In this document: piece by piece, positions 16,426-25,656 of the stretch
Layout of the letters: each line of letters begins with the position of its first letter
Position numbering within the stretch: the first letter of the stretch is position 1
From: Streptomyces sp. NBC_01463
GTDB lineage: Bacteria > Actinomycetota > Actinomycetes > Streptomycetales > Streptomycetaceae
DNA length: 64,000 nt
Direction of reading: 5' to 3'
Assembly: GCA_036227345.1 (NCBI GenBank)
Contig: CP109468.1
Location: 5,580,001 to 5,644,000, forward strand
The notes under the pieces: model-generated
Told to the model about the DNA's origin: nothing
The model's input: only the letters and a program-made list of their open reading frames with translations
The model's database searches: none
Made by a program: the position numbers and the translations under genes

Positions 16426-17883
16426 ATGACCGTCCTGGAACCGCGTGACGCCGACGTCTCGCCCCGCATCGAAGACATCGACCTCCCCCGCGGGACAGGC
16501 GTTCTGGGACGGACCTACCGGGCGCTCAGCATCGGCATCGTCTCCGTCGTGTTCCTGATCGCCTTCGAGGCGACCGCCGTGGGGACCGCGATGCCGGTCG
16601 CCGCCCGTGAGCTGCACGGCATCCCGCTGTACGCGTTCGCCTTCTCGGCGTACTTCACCACCAGCCTGTTCGCCATGGTGCTGTCCGGCCAGTGGGCCGA
16701 CCGGCGAGGCCCGCTCGCGCCGCTCGCCACCGGGATCACCGCCTTCGGGGCGGGGCTGCTGCTGTCCGGGACCGCGGGCACCATGTGGATGTTCATCGCG
16801 GGCCGGGCCGTGCAGGGGCTCGGCGGCGGGCTGGTGATCGTCGCGCTGTACGTGGTGATCAGCCGGGCCTACCCGGAGCACCTGCGCCCGGCGATCCTGG
16901 CCGCGTTCGCCGCGAGCTGGGTGATTCCGTCCGTCGTGGGGCCGCTGGCCTCCGGGAGCGTGACCGAGCACCTGGGCTGGCGCTGGGTCTTCGTCGGGAT
17001 TCCGGTCCTGGTGGTCTTCCCGCTGGTCCTCGCGCTGCCCGCGATCCGGCGGACGGCCTCGGGACCGGCCGACCCGACGGCTCCCGTCGAGCCGTACGAC
17101 CGCCGGCGCATCGCGCTCGCGCTGGGCATCTCGCTGGGCGCCGGACTGCTCCAGTACGCCGGGCAGGAGCGGAACTGGTTCTCCCTGCTGCCGGCCGCCG
17201 CCGGTGTGGCGCTGCTCGTCCCCGCGATCCGCGGCCTGCTGCCCCCGGGCACCGCCCGCGCCGCCCGCGGGCTGCCCGCGGTGGTGCTGCTGCGCGGGGT
17301 GGCGGCCGGGTCGTTCGTCGCCGCCGAGTCGTTCGTCCCGCTGATGCTGGTCACCCAGCGCGGCATGTCCCCGACGATGGCCGGTCTCTCGCTGGCCGCC
17401 GGCGGCGGGACCTGGGCCCTGGGCTCGTACGTACAGTCCCGGCCACGCCTGGAACCGCACCGCGAGCGGCTGATGGCCGGCGGCATGGTGCTGGTCGCCG
17501 CGGCGATCGCGGCCGCGCCCGCCGTGCTGATCGACGGGGTGCCGGTCTGGACGGTCGCCGTCGCCTGGGCCCTCGGCTGCTTCGGCATGGGCATGGTGAT
17601 CGCATCGACCAGCGTGCTGCTGCTGAAGCTGTCCGCGCCGGCGGAGGCCGGGGCGAACTCCGCGGCCCTGCAGATCTCCGACGGCCTCTCGAACGTCCTC
17701 CTGCTCGCGGCGGGCGGCGCGGCGTTCGCGGCGCTCGGCGGGGGAGCGGTGGGTGTGGTGCACGAGGCGCTGGAGGCGGGCGCGTCGGGCTCGCACCCGG
17801 GGGCGTTCGCGGTGGTGTTCCTGCCGATGGCGGGGGTGGCGCTGGTGGGGGCGTGGGTGGCCACGCGGGTGCGGGAGCGATGA
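16426..17883 (+). CDS. MFS efflux transporter, DHA2-like
   Basis: A 485-residue protein with many membrane segments. The first is IVSVVFLIAFEATAVGTAMP, and the MFS loop motif follows as GQWADRRGP. The first loop and AFSAYF segment resemble drug:H+ antiporters of the EmrB/QacA group. The substrate is unknown. The ATG at 16426 has no ribosome-binding site; TTACTCT lies 9 nt before it, so a leaderless transcript is possible. A TetR or MarR partner is not adjacent. Confidence 0.87.
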   Translation: MTVLEPRDADVSPRIEDIDLPRGTGVLGRTYRALSIGIVSVVFLIAFEATAVGTAMPVAARELHGIPLYAFAFSAYFTTSLFAMVLSGQWADRRGPLAPLATGITAFGAGLLLSGTAGTMWMFIAGRAVQGLGGGLVIVALYVVISRAYPEHLRPAILAAFAASWVIPSVVGPLASGSVTEHLGWRWVFVGIPVLVVFPLVLALPAIRRTASGPADPTAPVEPYDRRRIALALGISLGAGLLQYAGQERNWFSLLPAAAGVALLVPAIRGLLPPGTARAARGLPAVVLLRGVAAGSFVAAESFVPLMLVTQRGMSPTMAGLSLAAGGGTWALGSYVQSRPRLEPHRERLMAGGMVLVAAAIAAAPAVLIDGVPVWTVAVAWALGCFGMGMVIASTSVLLLKLSAPAEAGANSAALQISDGLSNVLLLAAGGAAFAALGGGAVGVVHEALEAGASGSHPGAFAVVFLPMAGVALVGAWVATRVRER

Positions 17884-18095
17884 GCGACACCGTTCCCGTG
17901 CGGGCATGAACCCGCACCTTCGCGACGTCGCGGACGAGGTGTGAGAGCCGTCGCAATTACCTTCGGGGCGGCGCAGTCCGAGGCGGATCGCGCCCCGCCC
18001 CCCGGTAAGGTGGCCCGGTTGTCGTATCGCGTGCGGGCCCGTCCCGGTCCGTGCGGACAGCACCACACGTACCCGAGAGACCCGAACCGGAGACC

Positions 18096-19877
18096 GTGAC
18101 TACTACCGCCTCCCACCACCTCTCACCCGCCTTTCCCGGCCGCGCCCCCTGGGGTACGGCCGGCAAGCTGCGAGCCTGGCAGCAGGGCGCCCTCGAGAGG
18201 TACGTCCAGGAGCAGCCGCGCGACTTCCTCGCGGTCGCGACCCCCGGCGCCGGGAAGACCACCTTCGCGCTGACCCTCGCCTCATGGCTGCTCCACCACC
18301 ACGTCGTGCAGCAGATCACCGTCGTCGCGCCCACCGAGCACCTGAAGAAGCAGTGGGCGGAGGCGGCCGCCCGGATAGGGATCAAGCTCGATCCCGACTA
18401 CAGCGCGGGCCCCGTGAGCAAGGAGTACCACGGGGTCGCCGTCACGTACGCGGGCGTCGGAGTCCGCCCCATGCTGCACCGCAACCGGTGCGAGCAGCGC
18501 AAGACCCTGGTGATCCTCGACGAGATCCACCACGCCGGTGACTCCAAGTCCTGGGGCGAGGCCTGCCAGGAGGCGTTCGACCCGGCGACCCGCCGGCTCG
18601 CGCTCACCGGCACGCCGTTCCGCTCCGACACCAACCCGATCCCCTTCGTCGCGTACGAGGAGGGCAACGACGGAATCCGGCGGTCGTCCGCCGACTACAC
18701 CTACGGGTACGGCAACGCGCTCGCCGACGGCGTCGTGCGCCCGGTCATCTTCCTCAGCTACAGCGGCAACATGCGCTGGCGCACCAAGGCAGGGGACGAG
18801 ATCGCCGCCCGGCTCGGCGAGCCGATGACCAAGGACGCCATCGGGCAGGCCTGGCGCACCGCGCTCGCGCCCACCGGCGACTGGATCCCCAACGTGCTGA
18901 GCGCCGCCGACAAGCGGCTCACCGAGGTCCGCAAGGGCATCCCGGACGCGGGCGGGCTCGTCATCGCCACCGACCAGGAGTCGGCGCGCGAGTACGCCAA
19001 GATCCTCAAGAAGGTGACCGGCGAGAAGCCCACCGTCGTCCTCTCCGACGAGAAGGCCGCGTCGAAGAAGATCGACGCGTTCACCGAGGACGGCTCGCGC
19101 TGGATGGTCGCCGTCCGCATGGTGTCGGAGGGCGTCGACGTGCCGCGGCTGGCCGTCGGCGTGTACGCCACCACCATCTCGACGCCGCTCTTCTTCGCCC
19201 AGGCCGTCGGCCGCTTCGTGCGCTCCCGCAGGCGCGGCGAGACCGCTTCGGTCTTCGTGCCGACGATCCCGATGCTCCTCGACTTCGCCAACGAGATGGA
19301 GGTCGAACGGGACCACGTCCTCGACAAGCCCAAGAAGGGCAGCGACGAGGAGAACCCGTTCTCCGAGGAGGACAAGCTCCTGGCCGACGCCGAGAAGCTG
19401 GAGGACGAGGAGACCGAGGAGCAGCTGCCGTTCGAGGCGCTGGAGTCCGACGCCGTCTTCGACCGGGTGCTGTACGACGGCGCCGAGTTCGGCATGCAGG
19501 CGCACCCGGGCAGCGAGGAGGAGCAGGACTACCTCGGCATCCCGGGGCTGCTCGAACCCGACCAGGTGCAGCTGCTGCTCCAGAAGCGGCAGACCCGGCA
19601 GATCGCGCACAGCCGGCAGAAACCGGCCTCGGAGGCGGACCTGCTGGAGAAGCCCGCCGAGGACCGGCCGGTGGTCACGCACAAGCAGCTGCTGAGCCTG
19701 CGCAAGCAGCTGAACACCATGGTGTCGGCCTACACGCACCAGAGCGGCAAGCCGCACGGCGTCATCCACACCGAACTGCGCCGGGTGTGCGGCGGTCCGC
19801 CGAGCGCGGAGGCCACCGCCGGGCAGATCGAGCAGCGGATCAAGAAGGTCCAGGAGTGGGCCACCCGCATGACGTGA
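18096..19877 (+). CDS. DEAD/DEAH-box helicase, XPB/RadD-like
   Basis: A 593-residue superfamily 2 helicase. Motif I is ATPGAGKTT, motif II is LDEIHHAGDS (DEIH), motif III is LTGTPFRSD, and motif VI is QAVGRFVRSRRRGE. An acidic linker rich in Glu/Asp (about 405-450) precedes a C-terminal region with no domain I recognise. XPB-like helicases of this type act on damaged or branched DNA; the exact role here is inferred. The GTG at 18096 follows GGAG. It is a single-gene unit closed by a GC-rich hairpin. Confidence 0.9.
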   Translation: MTTTASHHLSPAFPGRAPWGTAGKLRAWQQGALERYVQEQPRDFLAVATPGAGKTTFALTLASWLLHHHVVQQITVVAPTEHLKKQWAEAAARIGIKLDPDYSAGPVSKEYHGVAVTYAGVGVRPMLHRNRCEQRKTLVILDEIHHAGDSKSWGEACQEAFDPATRRLALTGTPFRSDTNPIPFVAYEEGNDGIRRSSADYTYGYGNALADGVVRPVIFLSYSGNMRWRTKAGDEIAARLGEPMTKDAIGQAWRTALAPTGDWIPNVLSAADKRLTEVRKGIPDAGGLVIATDQESAREYAKILKKVTGEKPTVVLSDEKAASKKIDAFTEDGSRWMVAVRMVSEGVDVPRLAVGVYATTISTPLFFAQAVGRFVRSRRRGETASVFVPTIPMLLDFANEMEVERDHVLDKPKKGSDEENPFSEEDKLLADAEKLEDEETEEQLPFEALESDAVFDRVLYDGAEFGMQAHPGSEEEQDYLGIPGLLEPDQVQLLLQKRQTRQIAHSRQKPASEADLLEKPAEDRPVVTHKQLLSLRKQLNTMVSAYTHQSGKPHGVIHTELRRVCGGPPSAEATAGQIEQRIKKVQEWATRMT

Positions 19878-19905
19878 GTCCCGCGGGAGCACGAGGACGC
19901 GGGCA

Positions 19906-19947
19906 CCGGCCCGGGGCGTTCGGACAGCTGGTTCCGCCCCGGGCCGG
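19906..19947. terminator. bidirectional terminator between the helicase and a secreted-protein gene
   Basis: A perfect 13-bp inverted repeat (19906-19918 with 19935-19947) with a 16-nt loop lies between two convergent genes. Confidence 0.75.
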
Positions 19948-19963
19948 CGTCATGCCCGGACCG

Positions 19964-20515
19964 TCACCAGACGTGCGACGCGGACTGGACGGACGTCGCC
20001 ACGCACGGCACGGTGGCGGACGTCGGGGACGAGGCCACGATCTGCAGTGACCAGTTGGTGGAGCTCGGGGGAGTGGCCAGCACCACGGAATTCGTGCTGT
20101 TGCCGGCCGCGAGCGTGCCGGAGGTGAGCTTCAGGGGGCCCAGGGTGATCGGGTTCCCGCCGCTCATGCCCGGGTTGGCCGTGGCGGAGAACTGGACCTG
20201 ACTGGTGACTCCGCCCACGGTCTTGGTGAGCTTGAGCGTCGTCGTGATGCTGTTCGGGTCGGCGCTCGTGCCGGCCGGCATCCTGATGTCCGACGACGTG
20301 ATCTTGATGGACTTGGTCGTGCCGTTGTCGGCGGCGGTCAGGGTGGCGGTGCCGCTGCCCCACGAGCCGCAGTTGTAACTGGCCGTCGCGATGAGCGGGG
20401 TCACCGCCGAGGCCGTCGGGGACGACAGGGCGAGCAGGGCGCCGGCCGAACACGCCGCCGCCAGGACCAGCGGTAAGCGTCTTCGGTCCGGCGATGTGCC
20501 TGAAGAGATCGACAT
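19964..20515 (-). CDS. small secreted protein of unknown function
   Basis: A 183-residue protein. A signal peptide is clear: basic start, hydrophobic core LPLVLAAACSAGALLAL, cleavage after PTASA. The mature part of about 146 residues is rich in Ser, Thr and Gly with beta-strand-like alternation. Its only two cysteines (in ASYNCGSW and TVPCVATS) could form a disulfide. A WSL tripeptide (NWSLQIVA) near the C-terminus recalls the larger neighbour's WxL-like domain. It diverges from two tandem secreted paralogues and may belong to the same surface system. No known family is recognised with confidence. Confidence 0.8.
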   Translation of the reverse strand: MSISSGTSPDRRRLPLVLAAACSAGALLALSSPTASAVTPLIATASYNCGSWGSGTATLTAADNGTTKSIKITSSDIRMPAGTSADPNSITTTLKLTKTVGGVTSQVQFSATANPGMSGGNPITLGPLKLTSGTLAAGNSTNSVVLATPPSSTNWSLQIVASSPTSATVPCVATSVQSASHVW

Positions 20516-20783
20516 GACGGGGTGGAACTCCTTCCGGTTCGAATTCCGCAGATTCGACGACTCGCTGCACTCCGTGCATTTGCTGTACGTACGGATCTGC
20601 GTGCCGGGCCCGGCATGTCGGGTGCAGTGAAACGGTGATCTTCAAAGAAGTCAACAGGTGCGCAGGAAACGCCTGGAGAAATGCTTTTCGGGCATTTCCG
20701 AAAGGATCAATTGGGTCTCTCTTGACTTCTCTGCACGTGACCTCCTCAATGTGCGCAATCAATGGTCCATGAAAGGGTGTCAG

Positions 20784-22430
20784 GTGATCCGACGACGAAG
20801 ACCCGGTGTGACCGGTCTGCTCGCGGCCTGCTTCGTGCTGTCACTGGGCTGCGTCGGGGCCACGGCCGCACCGTCCGCTTCCCCCGCCCGCGCGGCCGCG
20901 GACGCGGCCGGGACGGTGACCCCGACCGTCCACTGCCTCCTGCCCGCGGGCCAGGGCGAGGCGACCGGGCCGCAGCAGATGACCGTGGAGCTGTCGCCCG
21001 CCGTCGTCGAACCGGGTGGCAAGGTGCACGCGAAGGTGACGCTGGGCCCGTCCCCGGCCACCAGCGCCATCGCCCTCGACGACGTGCCGACCATCCCGAG
21101 CCTCGACCTCGCGATGTCCGGCGGGGCCACCGGCACCGTCACCGTGCGGGGCGCCGAGTTCACCATGGACATCCCCGCCGGGGCGGCCATCGAGATCCCC
21201 GCGTACGAAGGCGACTTCCTGGTCCCCGCGGACGCCTCGGGCGAGATCTCGCTCGCCCCGATCCGTACGCTCACCCAGACCAAGGTGTTCGGATCGGTCT
21301 TCGAGACGCCCTGCGACGTCGTCGACGGCGGCGGCCCGGTCGGCACCGTCACCGCGGAGGGCACCGGGTCCGAACCCGCCGTGCTGACCGCCCCCGCCGG
21401 CCCGGTGCGCCCGCACACCGAGGTGCGACTGGGCGGATCGGGCTGGACCCCGGACGCGTCCCCCGTGCCGTCGCTCTGCGCGGTCGGCGGCGGTGGCTGC
21501 GATCCGCTGAAGTTCACCGCCCACACCCTGCGGACCGACTCCGCCGGCACGCTCACCGGCACCGCCACCCTCGGCGAGGCCGGAGCGGTGCCCGACGGCG
21601 ACTACGAGGTCAAGGTCAACGACGGCACCAAGGAGGCCACCGCCCCCCTCACCGTCGAGGCCGTCGCGGCCGGCAACCGGGAGATCACGCTGTCGTCCGA
21701 CAGCGGCCCGGTCGGCAGCGTGATCACCGTCAGCGGCCGGAACTACAACCCGGACCGCTGGATCAACGTCATCGGCCTCGACGCCTCCGGCACCGGGCTC
21801 GACGACAGCGCGGTCTACGTGAAGAGCGGCGCGGACGGCACCTTCGCCGTCGAGTTCACCGTCATCTCCGACGCCGTCGCCGCCGTCCAGGCCGACGAGG
21901 GCAACGACCCGGCGACCGTACGCACCGCGCCCTTCACCGTCACCACCGGCGGCGGGGACGGTGCCACGGCCGAGCAGCAGCTGACCACGCGGGTCAGGGC
22001 CGGGACGCTGACCATGACCCAGGACGGGGACACCGTCGACTTCGGTACGACGGTCCTGGGCGCGGACAGCGGTGTGCAGCGGGCCCACCTCAACCGGGTG
22101 GAGGTGCAGGACGCCCGCGGCGTCAACAGCGGCTGGTCCCTGACCGCCACCCTCACCGGCTTCACGAGCGCCGACGGGGGCACCATCCCGGCCGGTGCGG
22201 TGCGGTGGGCGCCGGCCTGCACGGCACAGGACGGGAGCGTGGGGGCGCCGGTCGCCGGATCGCCCACCGTGCTCGGGAGCGAGGCGGCGAGCCTCTGCCG
22301 GATGAATCCGGACGGATCGCGTCCGTTCACCGGCGGGAAGTTCGACGCCGAGGCGGGTCTCGCCCTCACCGTTCCCGAATTCACCAGGCCCGGAGATTAC
22401 AGCGCCACCCTGACCCTGACCCTGCTGTAA
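20784..22430 (+). CDS. secreted multi-domain protein with a C-terminal WxL-like domain
   Basis: A 548-residue exported protein. A signal peptide (RRRRPGVTGLLAACFVLSLG) leads to an N-terminal domain (about 50-190) with PTVHC and ETPCDVV cysteines, two Ig-like segments, and a distinct C-terminal domain (about 395-548). That last domain carries GWSL (W451-x-L) and ends GDYSATLTLTLL, the pattern of WxL surface domains. I chose the GTG at 20784 because AAAGGG precedes it; the ATG at 20769 has no such site. A 16-bp hairpin follows. The next gene is a paralogue over the first 380 or so residues. Confidence 0.85.
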   Translation: MIRRRRPGVTGLLAACFVLSLGCVGATAAPSASPARAAADAAGTVTPTVHCLLPAGQGEATGPQQMTVELSPAVVEPGGKVHAKVTLGPSPATSAIALDDVPTIPSLDLAMSGGATGTVTVRGAEFTMDIPAGAAIEIPAYEGDFLVPADASGEISLAPIRTLTQTKVFGSVFETPCDVVDGGGPVGTVTAEGTGSEPAVLTAPAGPVRPHTEVRLGGSGWTPDASPVPSLCAVGGGGCDPLKFTAHTLRTDSAGTLTGTATLGEAGAVPDGDYEVKVNDGTKEATAPLTVEAVAAGNREITLSSDSGPVGSVITVSGRNYNPDRWINVIGLDASGTGLDDSAVYVKSGADGTFAVEFTVISDAVAAVQADEGNDPATVRTAPFTVTTGGGDGATAEQQLTTRVRAGTLTMTQDGDTVDFGTTVLGADSGVQRAHLNRVEVQDARGVNSGWSLTATLTGFTSADGGTIPAGAVRWAPACTAQDGSVGAPVAGSPTVLGSEAASLCRMNPDGSRPFTGGKFDAEAGLALTVPEFTRPGDYSATLTLTLL

Positions 22431-22453
22431 AGGGATCAGGGGAAATCCCCGCT

Positions 22454-22495
22454 GACGCCCGCCTGTTCCGTACGGCAATGGAACAGGCGGGCGTC
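22454..22495 (+). terminator. hairpin between the two secreted paralogues
   Basis: A perfect 16-bp inverted repeat (22454-22469 with 22480-22495) with a 10-nt loop lies 23 bp after the first paralogue's stop. It should terminate or attenuate transcription into the second. Confidence 0.8.
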
Positions 22496-22546
22496 GTCCA
22501 TTCCGCATTCGGATCACCCGCATTTCCTTTCCTTTGGAGGAGCCGT

Positions 22547-24559
22547 ATGTTCGCGCACCGCAGACCCACCGGCGGACCGGGCCGCCCGGCATTACGCCGG
22601 GCCGTCGCACTCGGCGCCGGAGCCGTACTCGTCTGGACCGGGGGCACCGTCGCCCTCGCCCCCCTCGCCCACGCCGGCACCGTCACCCCGACCGTCCACT
22701 GCACCCTGCCCGCCGGACAGGGCCAGGCGGACGGACCGCAGCAGTTCGGCGTGGAGCTGACGCCCGACACCGTCGACCCCGGCGGCAGGGTCCACGCCAA
22801 GGTGACGCTCGGCCCCTCCCCGGCCACCAGCGGCCTCAGCCTCAACGACGTGCCCACCACCCCGAGCCTCGACCTCGCGATGTCCGGCGGAGCCACCGGC
22901 ACGGTCACCGTCACCGGACCCGAGATCCCGCTCGACATCCCGTCCGGACAGCCGATCGAGATCCCGCCGTACGAAGGGGACTTCCTGCTGCCCGCCGGCG
23001 CGAGCGGACCGATCAGCTTCACCCCGCTGCGCAACCTCACCCGCACCAAGGTGCTCGGCTCCACCTACGAGACCGCGTGCGTCGTCACCGCCGGCGGTGG
23101 TTCCATCGGCACCGTGACGGCGGAGGGCAGCGCCGGGCAGCCGGCCACGCTCATCGCCCCCACCGCCCCGGTCCGGCCCTCCACCGCCGTCACCCTGTCG
23201 GGCAGCCGCTGGACCGCCGGAGCCACCCCCGTACCGCAGCTCTGCGCCGCGGACGGCGGCGGCTGCGACGCCGCGAAGTTCGCCGGCGGCACCCTCGCCA
23301 TCAACGGCTCCGGTCAGCTGACCGGCAGCGCCGTGCTCGCGGCGGCGGGCGCGGTGCCGGACGGCTCGTACCTCGTGAAGGTCGGCGACGGTACGAAGGA
23401 GGCCACCGCGCCCCTGACCGTCAAGGCCTTCGTGCCCGACGGGCCACGCGCCGTCGCGCTGTCCCGCAGCAGCGGGCCGGTCGGCAGCGTCATCACCGTC
23501 ACCGGCAGCGACTACCTCCAGGACCGGTGGATCAACACCATCGGCCTCGACGCGAGCGGCGCGACCCTCGACGACACGGCCGTCTATGTGAAGAGCGGCC
23601 CCGACGGCACCTTCTCCGTGGACTTCACCGTCTCCGACCCGGCGATCGCGGCGGTCCAGGTCGACGAGGGCAACGACCCGGCGACCGTACTGACCGCGCC
23701 GTTCACCGTGACCGAGGCGACCGCGACGCTCTCCGCGGGCGCCGCCAAGGTCAAACCCGGCGGGACGATCAGCGTCTCGGGTGACGGCTGGCCCTCCGGC
23801 GCCACCCCGGCCCCCGCCCTGTGCGCGACCGACGGCACCGGCTGCGACGCCGCCCGGATCAGCGGCTCCACCCTGCGCGTCACCGCCGACGGCACCCTCG
23901 CGGGTACGGTCACCGTCGCGGCATCCACCCCCCGCGGCGTCTACGCCCTCCAGGTCACGGCGGGCGGCGCACAGGCCCTCACCCAGCTGACGGTCTCCCC
24001 GACCTTCGTCGTCCTCACCCCGGCGGCCGGACCGAGAGGCACCGCGGTCACCGTCCTCGGCCAGGGCTTCGCGAAGGTCGCGACCGTGTCGATCGTCGGG
24101 CTGCGGGCGAACGGATCGCAGACCTCCGACCCGGTACGCACCAAGGTCGTCGGCCTCGACGGGGCGTTCTCGCAGACCTTCACCGTCAACGCCGCCGACA
24201 CCGTCGCCCTCCGGGTCCGCGAGGTCCTCATCAACCCGCGCACCGAGACTGCCGCCTTCACCGTCCAGGACGGGACCGTCCCGTCCGGAGCCTCCTTCGC
24301 GCTCTCCCCGCCCGAAGGCCCGCCCGGCACGGTCGTCCAGGTGACCGGCCGGGGCTTCGCACCCGTCGCCACGGTCGCCGTCACCGGACGCACCGCCGAC
24401 GGGAAGCAGACCTCCGACTCCTACGTCACCCGGATCGTCGGACTCGACGGCACCTTCGCCCTCAACTTCACCGTCCGGGACCCGGCCACGAAGGCGATCA
24501 GGGCCTGCGAAGTACTCGTGAACGGAAAAACTGTCCAGCAATTGTTCACAGTGAGTTAA
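22547..24559 (+). CDS. secreted Ig-like repeat protein, paralogue of the preceding gene, with a TTA codon
   Basis: A 670-residue exported protein with GGAGGAG before the ATG. The signal peptide ends PLAHA. Its first 380 residues closely follow the neighbour (PTVHC, PSLDLAMSGGATGTVTV, VDEGNDPATV). It then has three further IPT/TIG-like modules, each with a GPxGTxVxVxGxGF pattern, in place of the WxL-like domain. Codon 16 is TTA, so full expression should need the bldA tRNA and thus be developmental (inference). It ends QLFTVS with no sortase motif or C-terminal membrane anchor, so it is probably released or held by other proteins. Confidence 0.87.
   Translation: MFAHRRPTGGPGRPALRRAVALGAGAVLVWTGGTVALAPLAHAGTVTPTVHCTLPAGQGQADGPQQFGVELTPDTVDPGGRVHAKVTLGPSPATSGLSLNDVPTTPSLDLAMSGGATGTVTVTGPEIPLDIPSGQPIEIPPYEGDFLLPAGASGPISFTPLRNLTRTKVLGSTYETACVVTAGGGSIGTVTAEGSAGQPATLIAPTAPVRPSTAVTLSGSRWTAGATPVPQLCAADGGGCDAAKFAGGTLAINGSGQLTGSAVLAAAGAVPDGSYLVKVGDGTKEATAPLTVKAFVPDGPRAVALSRSSGPVGSVITVTGSDYLQDRWINTIGLDASGATLDDTAVYVKSGPDGTFSVDFTVSDPAIAAVQVDEGNDPATVLTAPFTVTEATATLSAGAAKVKPGGTISVSGDGWPSGATPAPALCATDGTGCDAARISGSTLRVTADGTLAGTVTVAASTPRGVYALQVTAGGAQALTQLTVSPTFVVLTPAAGPRGTAVTVLGQGFAKVATVSIVGLRANGSQTSDPVRTKVVGLDGAFSQTFTVNAADTVALRVREVLINPRTETAAFTVQDGTVPSGASFALSPPEGPPGTVVQVTGRGFAPVATVAVTGRTADGKQTSDSYVTRIVGLDGTFALNFTVRDPATKAIRACEVLVNGKTVQQLFTVS
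22592..22594 (+). promoter_or_regulatory. TTA (bldA-dependent) codon in the signal peptide
   Basis: GCA-TTA-CGC is in frame as codon 16. TTA is read only by the bldA tRNA in Streptomyces, whose activity rises late. I found no other in-frame TTA when scanning the called genes by eye. Confidence 0.8.
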
Positions 24560-24895
24560 CGCCGGTTCACGTCCGGTGTACGGAGCGTCGCGGGGGAGTC
24601 GGCCGACATGGACGCGCGTAGATCCGCGCCGTTCGGCCGGCGCCCCGCTGACCGGCACTTATGCTCCGGCGGCACAACCGCTTTTCCACAAGCGCCCGGA
24701 TTCTGGACGAGGTCTTCCGCTGAGCGGACTGGCTCGCTACTGTCCCAAAAATGTGAACGCCCCGTGGCAACGCCGCCGCGGAGCGCAGCCGGTGCCTTGG
24801 CCAGGCCGGCGGCCTCTCCGTGCGTCGCCGCTGGGACCGGTGACGCACAATCCGTGAGAACAGCCGCCGCCGCTCACCAAAGAGGAGAGGGCGTC
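24560..24895 (+). other. 336-bp intergenic region before an IclR-type regulator
   Basis: No gene is supported here. The last 20 bases hold the Shine-Dalgarno AGAGGAGAGG for the regulator. A less GC-rich patch around 24740-24760 (CTACTGTCCCAAAAATGTGAA) may be promoter sequence, and autoregulatory operators would be expected here. No strong inverted repeat was seen after the secreted-protein gene. Confidence 0.4.
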
Positions 24896-25537
24896 GTGAC
24901 CGCGGAGACCTCCCAGACGCTCGACCGAGGACTGCGTGTCCTCAAGCTGCTCGCCGACACCGACCACGGCCTGACGGTCACCGAGTTGTCCAACAAACTC
25001 GGTGTCAATCGCACGGTGGTCTACCGTCTGCTCGCCACCCTGGAACAGCACACCCTGATCCGCCGCGACCTGGGCGGCCGCGCCCGAGTGGGACTGGGCG
25101 TGCTGCGCCTGGGCCGCCAGGTCCACCCGCTCGTCCGGGAGGCGGCGCTGCCCGCGCTGCGCTCCCTGGCCGAGGACATCGGGGCGACCGCCCACCTCAC
25201 GCTGGTCGACGGCTCGGACGCGCTGGCGGTCGCGGTCGTCGAACCGACCTGGACGGACTACCACGTCGCCTACCGGGCCGGCTTCCGCCACCCGCTGGAC
25301 CGGGGTGCCGCGGGACGGGCGATCCTCGCCGCCCGGCAGAAGCCGGTGGGCGAGACGGCGTTCACGCTCACCCACGGCGAGCTGGAGGCGGGCGCCAGCG
25401 GCGCCGCCGCCGCGCTGATGGGGGTGACCGGGGTCGAGGGCAGCGTCGGAGTGGTGATGCTCGCCGACGCGGTGCCGGAGCGGGTGGGACCGCGGGTGGT
25501 CGACGCCGCACGCGAGGTCGCGGACGCGCTTCGCTAG
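24896..25537 (+). CDS. IclR-family transcriptional regulator
   Basis: A 213-residue protein. The N-terminal winged helix-turn-helix (about 5-65) reads QTLDRGLRVLKLLAD and TELSNKLGVNRTVVYRLLATL. The effector domain contains HLTLVDGSDALAVAVVEP and HPLDRGAAGRAI. It is shorter than the common 250 residues because the last helices are trimmed. The GTG at 24896 follows GGAGAGGGC. No metabolic operon adjoins, so its targets are unknown; Streptomyces IclR-like proteins control varied catabolic and developmental genes. Confidence 0.88.
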   Translation: MTAETSQTLDRGLRVLKLLADTDHGLTVTELSNKLGVNRTVVYRLLATLEQHTLIRRDLGGRARVGLGVLRLGRQVHPLVREAALPALRSLAEDIGATAHLTLVDGSDALAVAVVEPTWTDYHVAYRAGFRHPLDRGAAGRAILAARQKPVGETAFTLTHGELEAGASGAAAALMGVTGVEGSVGVVMLADAVPERVGPRVVDAAREVADALR

Positions 25538-25599
25538 GGCGTAGCCCTTGGGCGGGCGGCGGCGCGTTTGCGTTGCGCCGGTCCTTGGTGCGGGGTTCC

Positions 25600-25623
25600 G
25601 TCCTCAATCGCCGGACGGGCTTG
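25600..25623. repeat. dispersed intergenic repeat, copy 1
   Basis: GTCCTCAATCGCCGGACGGG followed by CTTG matches the reverse complement of 45334-45357 at 23 of 24 positions. A shortened relative lies at 51785-51803. From memory this motif is common between Streptomyces genes. Confidence 0.7.
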
Positions 25624-25656
25624 TTGGTGCGGGTTCCCCGCGGGGTGCGCCGTGGC

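Noticed and set aside
20391..20630. 79-codon ORF between the divergent secreted genes
   Set aside because: It starts within the minus-strand secreted gene, has no ribosome-binding site, and runs through the expected promoter region.
20762..22430. Arg-rich +frame ORF across the first secreted paralogue, fused in frame to the second
   Set aside because: It overlaps the real gene in another frame, and only its part after 22547 is the genuine second paralogue with its own Shine-Dalgarno.
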